NCBI GenBank assembly: GCA_965153455.1
Contig: OZ234493.1
Span: 4,092,001 to 4,156,000, forward strand
Length of the DNA stretch: 64,000 nucleotides
Direction: 5' to 3'
From: Sphagnum compactum
Taxonomy: Eukaryota > Bryophyta > Sphagnopsida > Sphagnales
The translations under genes and the position numbers were made by a program. Of the stretch, positions 36,201 to 48,700 are shown piece after piece. Under the pieces are notes generated by a model. That model saw only the letters and a program-made list of their open reading frames with translations. It was not told the origin of the DNA and searched no databases. Each line of letters opens with the position of its first letter. Positions within the stretch are counted from its first letter, which is position 1.

Positions 36201-38129
36201 CGACACTTATGAAACTTTGACAATTAAAATTGAGGAGGTTGTAACAATCGAGGTGTTCTGAACTATAGGGGAAGTTACATGTTGAAAATTTTAAAGTCCT
36301 ATATTCGTTTGGATTATTTATAAAGAATTTAGTTAGTTTGATTTGGAAGATATTGTGGGGTGCTGAACATGAGAAACTCATTAGAGGCATCTTTAAAAAA
36401 AAAATGTGAATAAAAATTAGATTTGTGTTATTTTGAAAATCATCCATATGCCTTTGTTGTGTGTCAAATTTTACCTATTCTTATAGTGGTTTCATATGAA
36501 CTTAATGTTTGTCACTTGCATGAAATTGTAACATTATAGAATGACATCATAAATATAAGCAGGAGCTTAGTACAGAAGGAAGATCACTATAGAACCCTAA
36601 CTTTTTTATAGATAGCAATGTCAATTGTGAACAGAATGAAATTTTCCAACCTTGGCTAACAGATGTTTTATTCTCACATCAAGCAACGATGAATAAACGA
36701 AACTTAAGCGGACCAGATCAGACGAAAGGAGAAGGAGGATTCATGGATGGGTGAAAAATCATAGGTACATACCGTGTCAACTATGAGCTCACGAGCACAG
36801 ACATGAACTCTAGGTGCAAGTCTACCTTTGGCATAAGTATTATTAACCGTTACAAAAATTGCTTCACCCCAAAAACCTAATGAGCATAACACGAAAATGA
36901 GAAGGGAATATCTCCAAAGTGCTAAACAAGAATGACACTTTCATAACTTTCACACGTAAATATATGGCTTTTAGTATGATGTAATGATGTCATAAAATGA
37001 GTCAAACACAACAATTCATTGCACACAAATGGTTGGGATTTTAACAACTCAAAATAGAATGAATGAACGTTGAGGGATTTAATATTTGGCGAAATTTTCA
37101 ACAAATGTGAAATGCAATTTGTTTTAAGCATTAGGAATTATAATCTACCTCCTGGTTGAACATCACCAAGTTTTTCAATTGGATGAATCCGATAGTGTAA
37201 TTAATGTTGTTACAACAATAATTTATTCAATTTTATTTTTTTGAATTTCCGTTTAAGCATGGAACTTGGACTTATCTACAAAGTTTTGTAATTTAAGATT
37301 TGAGTTGCGAAATAATAGAATTCTTATCAAATGTTGATAAACTTCAGTTGTATGCATCTTTTGTTATCTTCCACGGATTTGTTTTTCATTATAATTTCAT
37401 TTTAACAACAAATGTGTAACATATTATTACAAAAAAAATTTAATGTCTTACTTGTCAACATTTGTGATGTTTTTTTTGGGTCATTTTATAGATTATTTTC
37501 CACTTCCAGTGGTTTTGTTATTTTATTTTTTGTTTTTGTTTGGAGATTTTTTCAAGTTCATTTATTTTCTTCTCATACTTTTCATCCCTTTTGTGTCTTT
37601 CCATTAATCTTTTTGAAGATGCAAGCTTGGAAAGTTCTCGAATAAGAATATTTTTCATTTTGCACTTGCTAGGGTTTTACCTTAGAAACACAAGACAAAA
37701 AACACAAAATTTACAAATGTTTTCTATAAAATTATAAGATGATGAGTGTTGTAATTAGGGTACGAAAATACAAGTCTTACAAATTTGATTTTTAAAAATG
37801 AAGCATTATAATAAAATATTGATCAATTTATAAATCAATACACCTTTAGATTTGGAATTTGTTTCTAATGGAAAAGTTTTGCACATTTCCAAAATTGAAG
37901 GTGCAACTTTTTTATGAAAATATGTCTGTGTATTTATTACATATCTATTTCTTATGACAAAATGAACAATTCCATCACCACATGGAAAATAGAAAGGTGA
38001 TTGATTATAAGGCTAAATTTGTTATTACGTGTTTTATTGTGCATTTACATGACAACACGGGGAAAATGGAGGTTAATTTCGAGGAGAAAAACTTTATTGC
38101 ACATGTGATGCATGGTGAAATGATGAAAT
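33287..38129. other. Very AT-rich intergenic DNA
   Basis: After the shikimate kinase 3' flank the sequence becomes strongly AT-rich, most so at 34200-36100. Frames are short and driven by composition. I see no gene; old eroded transposons are likely but unproven. Confidence 0.5.
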
Positions 38130-39609
38130 AATTCAAAACCTTCATAATGTTAAAACCTCGAAATCTTCAAAACCCATAGATTTAAAACAAGCTTTAAAAT
38201 CTTTTAAAACCCACAAATTTCATAACCTAAAAATCTTCAAAGTTTAGATTTTTAAAAAAAACCTTTAAATATTCAAACCTTTGGATTTTTAAAAACCTCA
38301 AAACCTTGAAACCATTAATTAGTGTTTTTAAAACCTTCATATTTGAAAACACTAATTTTAAATTATATATATATATATATATATTTGGAAATGTTGAAAT
38401 CTTAAACCCTCTAATTTTAAAACCTTATAAGCTTCTAATTGTCAAAACCCTAAGATATTCAAAAAACATAATTTTAGAAACTTTATATCCTTGAAACCTT
38501 CATAGTTTTTGAAAACCTAAAATCTTGAAACGTTCAAATTTATTAAACCTTAAAAATCTTCAAACACTCTAATTTTCATATCCTTAGAATCTTAAACCTT
38601 CATAAGTTTAAACCCCTCAAATCTTTGAAACCTTAAATCTTTCGAACTTGAGAATCTTCAAACCTTTAGATTTGAAAAACTTTTAGAGCCTAAGGGTTTA
38701 GGGTTTAAACCCCCTTAAACCCTAAACCCTGAGCCTAAACCCTAGAACCTTAAAAAGCTTGAATTGTCACAACTTTTGAAACCCTTCAATTTCCAAAACC
38801 TTAAAATCTTGAAACCCTAATTTCTTGGAACCTTAAAATGTTCAAATATACAATTTTTGAAACCCTAATTTCTTGAACCCTTCAAATTGTTAAAAAACCT
38901 AAAATCTTTGAAAGCTTCATGTTAGTAAAACGTTAGAATCTTGAAACTTTTAGTTTATTTTGAAACCCTAAAACAAAATCTTCTAAATCATTATAAAATT
39001 TGAAACTTTGGAGCCCTTAAAACCTCATGGTGCCTGCTTATAAAACCTGAAAATCTTGAAACTTCAAGTTCTTAAGACTTTAGAAATCTTCAAATGTAGT
39101 AGAATTTGAAACCCTTATATTTAACAACCTTAAAAAATCTTGAATTCCTCTGGATTTTAAAGGCCTAAAATCTTCAAAGACTAGTATTTTGGAAACCCTA
39201 AAAGTTTTAGTACCCTTAGATTTATAACACCTTAAAATCTTCGAACACTACAAATACTGAAACCCTAAAATCTTGAAACCGTCAGATTTATAAAACCCTA
39301 AAATCTTGGAAAAAAAAAACATTACAAATCTTGAAACCCTAAATCTTGAAACTCTCAGATGTATGAAACCCTAAAATCTTGAAACGCTCAAAATCTTGAA
39401 ACCCTAAAATCTTGAAACCCCGAAGTCTTGAAGCTGTAAATTCCTTAAACCCTACAATCTTAAACCCCGAAGGCTTGAAGCCCTAAATTCCTTAAACCCT
39501 AAAATCTTAAACCCCGAAGTCTTGAAGCCCTAAATTCCTTAAACCCTAAAATCTTGAAACTCCGAAGTCTTGAAGCCCTAAATTCTTTAAACCCTAAAAT
39601 CTTAAACCC
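38130..39609. repeat. Telomere-like degenerate minisatellite upstream of MDN1
   Basis: About 1.5 kb made almost wholly of variants of AAACCCTAAAATCTTGAAAC joined by short T-rich spacers, with a loose period of roughly 35 bases. Near 38695-38745 it includes true CCCTAAA-like runs. An (AT)n tract lies at 38364-38384. The array ends less than 200 bases before the MDN1 start codon. Confidence 0.85.
39420..39609. repeat. 47-bp higher-order repeat, four copies
   Basis: Copies start at 39420, 39467, 39514 and 39562, each opening with CCGAAG(T/G)CTTGAAG and continuing through TAAATTCCTTAAACCCTA. They are nearly identical, so this end of the array is the youngest. Confidence 0.9.
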
Positions 39610-39664
39610 TATTCAACGCAAACCTGTCGCTGGTTGTTTCTTGCGAGGTTTTGGTGACTGGCGC

Positions 39665-39683
39665 CGCGTCGTCGTCGTCGTCG
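39665..39683. repeat. (GTC)n tract in the MDN1 leader
   Basis: About six GTC units in the GC-rich segment between the minisatellite and the MDN1 ATG. Confidence 0.85.
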
Positions 39684-39792
39684 AGGAAGAAAGAAGGAGA
39701 AGTTGTTTAGGCGATTGTGTTTGAGGGGAACGTCTTCAGAAGTTTTGGGTTGTTGTGATTACTGCAGACGAATTGGCAGGAAGAAGTTCGAG

Positions 39793-42700
39793 ATGCAGGA
39801 AGGAAGAGGAGGATTTGATGGCAGGCGGGCACTCGAGAGACTGGTAGCCAGGTATCCAGTTCTCAAGAGCGATGAGGCGGTGGCTTCGGTGCTTGCTCAC
39901 GAGGGGGGCCGTGGAATTGAGGACAGCGGGTTCATTGAAGTTGCGCAGGAGCTTCTGTTGCTGCGCTCCCAGGTTGGAGTTGCTGCAGTTGGCTGTTTTC
40001 GACCTCTGTTGCCGCGTCTGCTTGACGGCGTAGTTCAATCGCTTCGTCAGCTGCGGCGACATGGAATTGGAAGGTCGGGACAACAAGGCGACGACACAAG
40101 ACGATTAAGAGGCGAATGGACCCTAGACTTACATGAAGATGCCAGCATTTTGTTTAGTCGTATTCTGGAGCTTGCTCCTTACTTACTCAGGTACAGAGGC
40201 TTGCTTCTTGGTCTTTTCAATGAACAGCATTTTGTTTAGTTCTGGACATAGAGAAGGAATTGCTATAACACCAAAGAAGCAAGCCTCATGCGGATTTCTC
40301 AGGTGACAGAGAACAGAGAAAACAAGCAAGCAATCAAGAGCTGCTCTTTGGAATTGTGCCTTTCCCTATTGAATCCAGAGTTTGTGTGCACATTGCACGA
40401 GGGAGAAGAAACACCGGACTGTGAGCAACAATGCCGGCTAGGGTTTAGGGTTTATGGCTTGAATCTTCCAGACCCTTAACCTTGAACCCCGAACTGTAAA
40501 TTCTATCAATGTATAATGTTTTTTCCTTCAACTGGAACCTCCTTCATTGGGGACCCAGCAACTGTTGAGCAGAGTTTCGAATCTGTGGTATTGGGCTTTT
40601 AAGCTGCTGGGTAGCTCCTGGATAAGAAACACCAGAGTGTGGGCAATGTCTCCAGCTAGAGTTTAGGGTTTATGACTTGAATCTTCCAGACCCTTAACCT
40701 TGAACCCTGAACTGTAAATTCTATCATCGAAAAGTGTTTTTTCTTTAACAGGAACCTCCTCCATTTGGGACCTCAGCAATTGTTGAGCAGAGTTGGGAAT
40801 CTGTGGTAGTGGAGAATTCAAGCTGCTGGGAACCTCCTGGATCAGAAACACTGTAGTGTGAGCAACATCTCTGGCTAGGGTTTAGTGTTTATGGCTTGAA
40901 TCTTCCAAACCCTTAACCTTGAACCCTGAACTGTAAATTCTATCAATGTAAAATGTTTTTTCTTCAACTGGAACCTCCTCCATTTGGGACTAAGCAATTT
41001 TAGAGCACAGTTTGGAAACTGTGGTAGTGGAGCTTGTAAGCTGCTGGGAAGCTCCTGGACAAGAAATAGCAGAGTGTGAGCAATGTCTCCAGCTAGGGTT
41101 TAGGGTTTATAGCTTGAATCTTCCAAACCTTGAGCTTAAACCCTGAACTGTAAATGCTATGAATGTAATATTTTTTTCTTCACCTAGAACCTCCTCCATT
41201 GGGGACTCAGCAACTGTTGAGCAGAGTTTGGAATCTGTGGTAGTGGAGCTTGTAAGCTGCTGATTAGCTCCTGGTAAGAAACACCAGAGTGTAAGCAATG
41301 TCTCCAGCTAGGGTTTAGGGTTTATGGCTTGAATCTTCCAGAACCTTAACCTTGAACCCTGAACTGTAAATTCTTTAGGTGTGAGCAACATCTCTGGCTA
41401 GGATTTGGGGTTTATGGCTTGAATGTTCCAGAATGGTAACCTTGTGCCCTGAGCTGTAAATTCTATCAGTGTGAGCAACATCTAGGGTTTAGGGTTTATG
41501 GCTTGAATCTTCCAGAACCTTAACCTCAAACCCTGTACTGTAGATTCTATTAGTGGGAGCAACATCTCTGGGTAGGGTTTAGGGTTAATGGCTTGAATCT
41601 TCCAGAACCTTAACCTTGAACCCTGAACTGTAAATGCAATCAATGTAAAATGTTATTTCTTCAACTGGAAGCTCCTCCATTTGGGACCTGGCAACTGTTG
41701 AGCACAGTTTTGAATCTGCTGTAGAGGAGGTTTTGAATGCTGTTTGGTAGCTCCCGGATAGCTCCTGCTTTCTACCCTTTTAACTCCAGTGTGGTTTCCA
41801 GTGTCTATTACTTCTGTATCAGCAGTTAGGATGTACATGAAGTATCTCTGGGGTTAGGAAGCATTAAGCTTTGTCAATCTAGTATTGGATTTGAGAACCT
41901 CTGAGAATGTAGTCTTATGGGCCTGCATGTTTTGTGTTTGGTGGGTTTATCAGCTCCTTCCTTGAATACTTTGCATTTGCACCACCACCTTTCGAGCGGT
42001 TACTGCTGCAGGGCTGTGCTTCAGATGCCAGTGGTTGGGCACCCTTAAGTCCTGCAGTCATCGGCTTTCTGGATGTGCTATGGGCGTCTTACCGATTCCT
42101 GAAACTGGAGCCAAAGGTTTTCCGGGACCTTTGGGACTGGAGTCCTGTTTTCGATCTTTTAAAATATAGACCTTTGGAAAAAGATGAAACGAGTTTGGAT
42201 GTGCGATGGTGTGCTGTCCAGATTGTATCACTTGTACTTCAGATGAGTGAACTTGCAACAAGGGCAATGAGCTCCTCTGTTTCTAATTTATCTGATGCAG
42301 AAGCCTTTGCTTGTCATCTGCGATGGGACTCTGTTAGTCAAAATGTAGCTGTAGAAAAAGCAGGCATGTATTTAGAACCAACTTGTGTTGTTAAATCTTC
42401 TAATTTAGAGGTTATGGAGCTGGAAGGTGGCAACAGCTTCTCCAGTGAACAGAGGCATTTTGAAGGCAACCGATGTTCTCATGTTGAAATATGTGGCATT
42501 GAGCTTCCTGTTCGGCATGGTGTGCAATATGGCAGGTAATATTCATTGTGGGACTCCTGCTAAGTTACTATTATATAACAAGGAGTGAAGTTTACTGTAA
42601 ATCACACCATCAATGTCCAGATCTTGAATCTGAGAGGAATGTAAAGTTCTACCTTGCTGTGAAGTTCACAAATTATGTGGGGAACATGGTCATTTGAAAT

Positions 42701-45700
42701 TTGGGATTTGTCACCTTTTGTGATTGTGGACATTCCAGGTTTGTTTCCTCACGGAGGAAGTCACTTGTGCTGACACCAACTGTGAAGAAGAATGTGGAGG
42801 CTGTGGTTTTGGCCTTGAGCCAGTGCCATCCGGTGCTTCTGGAGGGACCAATTGGAGCAGGAAAGTCTTCTTTGATCCAAGAGTTAGCAAACATTACTGG
42901 CAATGTGGATTTGCTTTTTATTCACTTGGATGACCAAATGGACAGCAAAACGCTGCTAGGTAATTATGCATGCACCGAGGTACCTGGTGAATTCAAGTGG
43001 CAGCCTGGGGCCCTTACACAAGCAGTGGTGCATGGATTGTGGGTGGTGTTTGAGGATATTGATCGGGCTCCCTTTGAAATTTTCTCAGCTCTTATTCCAC
43101 TCCTGGAAGATCGTAAATTGTATATTCCAGGCCGTGGGGAGATGATTCATGCTGCAGATAACTTTCAGCTATTCTCAACAGTGACTCGGACGAAGTTTGG
43201 TTCCTTGCATACTGCATCTGGTGGCAGAAAGGATATGCTAAGTAATCTGTGGAGGAAAGTGGTGGTGGATGCTCCGAGTGATGAAGAACTCTCAATCATC
43301 ATGCAGGCTAGCTTTCCCTCTCTTGCCACAGTAATCCCCAGGATGATTGACACTTTGAACTTGATGAGGTACATTTCCTCACAGGCGACTCCAGAAGACC
43401 CAGAACTCTGCAAAGTTACTGTCTACATTGGTCGTCAGTTTTCAACCAGGGATCTCTTCAAGTGGTGTATGAGGGTTGCAGATGTCCAACCCCTAACAAA
43501 TTTTCGAATTTGTGTTGAAGCTGCTGATTGCTTTGCAGCATCGATACCTAGTGCAAGTGACAGGGAGCATGTGTTAAAAGCAATTGCAAGGTGCTGGAAT
43601 TTACCTTTTGAGGATCTCAAGTTTTCTGCTACACTCAATAAGCCCTCATTCCAAATGTCCCAATCTGCTCTTCAAGTGGGAAGGGCACTCTTGGTTGTGC
43701 ACCCAAGAAAGGGGAGGTCACGGGCAACACAAATTTTTGCTAGCACTGGCCATGCAATGCGCACTTTGGAGGTGATATCTGTGTGTGTGCAGCAGCAAGA
43801 GCCTGTTCTTCTTGTTGGTGAAACAGGGACTGGCAAAACAAGCCTTGTGCAACATCTTGCCCGCCAGCTTGGGATGCCTCTTACGGTTTTGAACATGAGC
43901 CAACAGACTGATAGTACTGATTTTTTGGGTGGCTTTAAGCCTGTTGAAGCTCAAAGTGTATGCATTCCTCTCTTCCAAACTTTCAACCAGCTTTTTAAAG
44001 ACACTTTCTCAAAGAAGAAAAATGCAAAGCTATTGGAGCGAGTCCAGCGCGCTGCAGAGAAAAAGAAATGGGGGTGGCTTCTCAAAGCCTTTCAGATGGC
44101 ACTTGTAACAGTTTCAGAGCTGATGGGTCCCGCCCCTGCTGCTAATAGGGTGTTACTGAAGGGTTCACCTCCTTCAGATATGGCTGCTCAAGAAGATATT
44201 GAAGATGGCAAGGAGCAGAGTCCCAAAAGGAAGAGGATCTCCAATTCTGGGTTAAGAGACAGGTGGTGTGCTTTTGCAGTTGATGTACAAAAGGCTGAGC
44301 GCCAGGTTGAGGCTGCAAAGACAGGTTTTGCCTTTTCCTTTGTTGAGGGGATGTTAGTCAAGGCCCTTCGTGAAGGCCACTGGATTTTATTAGATGAAGT
44401 GAATCTTGCTCCGGTTGAAACTTTGGAGAGGTTAACTGGTATGTTAGAAGGGGAGGGAGGCTCTCTTTGCTTGACAGAACGTGGTGATGTTGAGAATGTG
44501 GCTCGCCATCCCAATTTCCGTATCTTTGGGGCCATGAACCCTGCAACTGATTTTGGTAAATGTGATCTCCCCATCTCATTACGGAACCGATTTACAGAGA
44601 TATATGTGGATGAGTTGACACAAAGGGAGGACTTGCATGCCTTGGTATTCCAATATCTTGAGGGGGCACTCCCTTCCCCACCAGTAGAAGATATTGTTGA
44701 ATTCTACCTGCAAGCTCGTCAGGAGGCAGAGACACAGCTTCTAGATGGTGCCAATCAAAAGCCACAGTATAGTCTCCGCTCGCTTGCTCGAGCACTTGAG
44801 TACACTTGTGCTGCACTGCCTGTATATGGGTTTCAGAGAGCCCTGTATGATGGGCTCTGCATGTCTTTTTTGACTCTTCTTGACCGCCCAAGTGCGGTTG
44901 TAATGGAGCAGCTGATAACTGCTGCTCTGTTCAAGCAAACTGGAGCGACAGCAGCCAAACTTCTCAAAGGTCTCCTCAAGGTCCCGCCACCGCCCAGTCC
45001 CTCCCATGTTCTTTTTGAGCATTTCTGGGTGGAGAGGGGTAGCACAGAACCCTCAAGGTCAGTCTTTAGGCCTTCAACGCTGGACCCAAGTGTTATTGTA
45101 ATCTTTAACCTGAGCACAGAGGTTGTAGTAGGCCTTTCAAAACTTGTAGTGTTGATCATGGGACTTGGCTGAATGGTTTTGTATTTTCTGTGTACAGCTT
45201 GTAATGTTTTGGAGCCTTCTGTTGTTTGGGCACAGGTTATCACTGGAATCCCGGGACCGCTATGTCTTGACTAAAACAATTTGTGAGCATCTAAAGAATT
45301 TGGCGCGGGCAGTGTTTGTCCAGAAGTATCCTGTTCTTCTACAAGGTCCAACGTCAAGTGGCAAGACAAGTCTTGTGGAGTATTTGGCTACCATAACACA
45401 GCACCGTTTTGTTCGCATCAATAATCATGAACATACTGACTTGCAAGAGTATTTTGGATCTTATGTCACTGATTCTTCAGGGAAGTTGGTCTTCCAGGAG
45501 GGAATTCTGGTGGAAGCTGTTCGGAAGGGATATTGGATTGTACTGGATGAATTAAACTTGGCACCATCAGATGTTTTGGAAGCTCTGAACCGCCTTTTAG
45601 ATGACAACAGGGAACTTTTTGTTCCAGAGCTTCAGGTCACTGTGAAACCACATCCCCATTTCATGCTTTTTGCAACCCAAAATCCACCAGGGATCTATGG

Positions 45701-48700
45701 TGGCCGAAAAGTGCTGTCTCGAGCATTCCGGAATCGTTTCATGGAGCTGCATGTCGATGACATTCCGGATGATGAGCTCTGCCAGATTCTGGAAAAGCGG
45801 TGTCAGATTCCAGGGAGCTATGCTGGGAAGATGGTCGAGGTGATGAAGGACTTACAACGGCACCGGCAGAGCAGCAAAGTGTTTGCTGGGAAGCATGGTT
45901 TCATTACTCCTCGTGATCTTTTCCGCTGGGCTGATCGGCATGGAAATGGCTATGAGGAGCTAGCCAGGGATGGCTACATGCTTCTTGCTGAACGTTTGCG
46001 GAATACAAACGAAAAGGAGATTGTACTGCAAACTTTGGAGAAGCACATGCGTGTGAAAATTGACATTGAACAGTTGCATGCAATAGAAAATTCAGAGAGC
46101 CTACATGCAGCTCAGGAGTGCTTGAATTCTCAAGTATCGACAGTATCTTTTGGTAAAATTGTGTGGACTAGGAGCATGAAGCGGCTTTTCAATCTTGTAG
46201 TGCACTGTATTCAGCACAGTGAGCCTGTTTTACTGGTGGGTGAAACTGGGTCCGGCAAAACAATGATTTGCCAACTCCTTGCATTGCTTTCTAGGCAGCG
46301 CCTTCATATCCTGAACTGTCACCAACACTCGGAAACTTCTGATTTTCTTGGAGGTTTGCGTCCATTGCGTGAAAGGGATCACGTTGCAGTGAAATATCAA
46401 AATGCCATCACCAAGTTGGTGTCAACAGCATTGTTTTCCAAAGCTTGTGAGGGTGAGTTATCCTCCAAAATTGAGGACTCTGCTACAACACTTGGAATAA
46501 TCAGGCATGCTCTTTCACATATGAGGGAACTGAGTCATGACAAGAACGATGGCAGTGATGAAGAAGTCAAGGTTGTGGAAATTCTAGAGAAAGAGCTTAT
46601 GGGTTTGCACAAGGATTGGCAGTCTCTTTTTATTTGGCATGATGGCCCACTGGTTCAGGCCATGCAGAATGGTGATTTCTTCCTTGTGGATGAGATTTCA
46701 CTTGCTGAAGACAGTGTGCTGGAGAGACTGAATAGTGTCCTGGAGCCCAAACGCCTCTTGGTCAGTGATTTGATTCTGTTTCTGTAGGTATGGGCTAGGT
46801 GAAGGTTTTGGTAATGTGTGAATGTGTGGCAGAAGTGATAGACAAGAGATTGATAGATGGACACTTCAATAAAAAAGACAAATGACTTTTCTCTCTCAAA
46901 GAAATATAGTGAAATCCCCAAGTCTTAGGAGATAGTAATCACAATGTACTGAAGGGTTCTCTGTGTGACATCAGTGTGGCTGTATCTCAGAGATACGCAC
47001 TTCAGCTGAAGTTGAGCTGTGTTGAAACAGAGACCCAAATCTTGAGGAGGCTAAAAAATGCTGTTTACTATCCAACTGTAATGATTATTTGGGAGTGTTT
47101 ATTTAGGACAAGGGAATATGCATCTGTGGCTTTGCATCCAAAGTCTGTTTTTAATCCGGTTGTAGGATTTTGCTCATAAGATGTTGTACTTGGTACAGGT
47201 GCTGGCTGAGAAAGGGGGTTCAGTGGTAGAGGAGATCATTGCTCACCCAAAATTTCGCCTCCTGGCCACCATGAACCCCGGCGGAGATTTTGGCAAGAAA
47301 GAGCTTTCCCCTGCTCTCCGAAACCGCTTCACTGAAATCTGGGTCCCTCCTATCAGTGACCTGGATGATTTGAAGAGTATAGTGGTTGACAGGTTTTCAA
47401 TGCCTGAGCTTGTCATGCTTGCAGATCCAATGCTGCAATTCTGGCAGTGGTTTCAGCACCACCATGAAACTGGAAGGCTTTTGTCTGTAAGAGATCTCTT
47501 GGCCTGGATCATGTATATCAATGTTGCAGAGGCAGACATTGGGAAGAAGGCTGCATTCATTCATGGTGCTTTCCTGGTTCTTCTAGATGGGATTGGGTTT
47601 GGGATGGGCTTGTCGAGTGAAGCAGCAAAGCAATTGAAGAGTAAATGTCTGGAGCATTTGTTCCAACTATTGCCTCCGGATGAGAATGGGCTAGTGTCGA
47701 CCTTTTCTTTTGAAGATTGGGGATTGGGCAGCTCAGTCCCCATGAATGCAGAAGGCAGCAGCTCTTCTCTCCTTGCACCTAGGGACATGTTTGGCATCCA
47801 CCCTTTTTACATACCCAAGGGTAATAAACCCCCAGTAAGCAGCAGCTTTGCCTTGGCAGCACCTACTACAAGCCGGAACGCTCTGCGAATCTTACGTGCG
47901 ATGCAGTTGTCAAAGCCTGTATTGTTGGAAGGTAGCCCAGGAGTTGGAAAAACAAGTCTGGTAGCAGCACTGGCAGCAGCCTCAAGCCACTCACTTGTTC
48001 GCATCAATCTTTCGGAGCAGACAGACATCATGGATCTTCTGGGTTCTCACTTGCCAGTTGAGGGGGGCACAGGTGCTGAGTTTTGCTGGTCAGATGGTGT
48101 GTTCTTGCAGGCACTCAAGGCTGGCAACTGGGTGCTTCTTGATGAACTGAACCTTGCATCACAATCAGTGTTAGAAGGACTCAATGCTTGTTTGGATCAC
48201 CGAGGGGAGCTTTTCATACCAGAGTTGGGTTGCAGCTTCAAGTGCCACTCTGCTTTTCGTGTCTTTGCCTGCCAGAACCCTTTATCACAAGGAGGTGGTC
48301 GTAAAGGCCTTCCGAAGTCATTTTTGAATCGCTTCACAAAGGTGTACATGGACACTCTGTCAAAGGGGGACTTCTTGTTCATTGCCAAAGCTTTGCATCC
48401 CTCCCTTACTGAGCCCTTGCTGCTGAAGATGATTGAGTTCAATGCTCAATTATATGATGATACAATGGTCACACATGCATATGGGAACTCTGGAGCTCCT
48501 TGGGAGTTCAATCTCCGCGACATTTTGCGGTGGTGTGAACTTATTGAAGGAGCGAGGGATGGCTTGCATGTGGATGCACCTGAGCGCTTCCTGGATGTCA
48601 TTTATTTGCAACGGATGCGTACTGCAGATGATCGATGTTGTGTTCTCACCCTCTTCCAGAAAGTGTTCAATGTACCTCCCAATGTTGACACACATCCTAG

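Noticed and set aside
36700-36895. A minus-strand frame containing FWGEAI, reminiscent of the Ty1-copia integrase motif
   Set aside because: Only about six residues match; the sequence after it does not follow the usual tract, and no integrase or RT motifs were found nearby on that strand.
38130-41770. Regularly spaced repeats that could be mistaken for a CRISPR array
   Set aside because: The spacers are themselves repeats, the units are telomere-like or satellite-like, and the setting is a eukaryotic nuclear gene.
45058-45235. Overlapping open frames suggesting an MDN1 frameshift
   Set aside because: A GT-AG intron (45058-45235) explains the change of frame and restores phase exactly.
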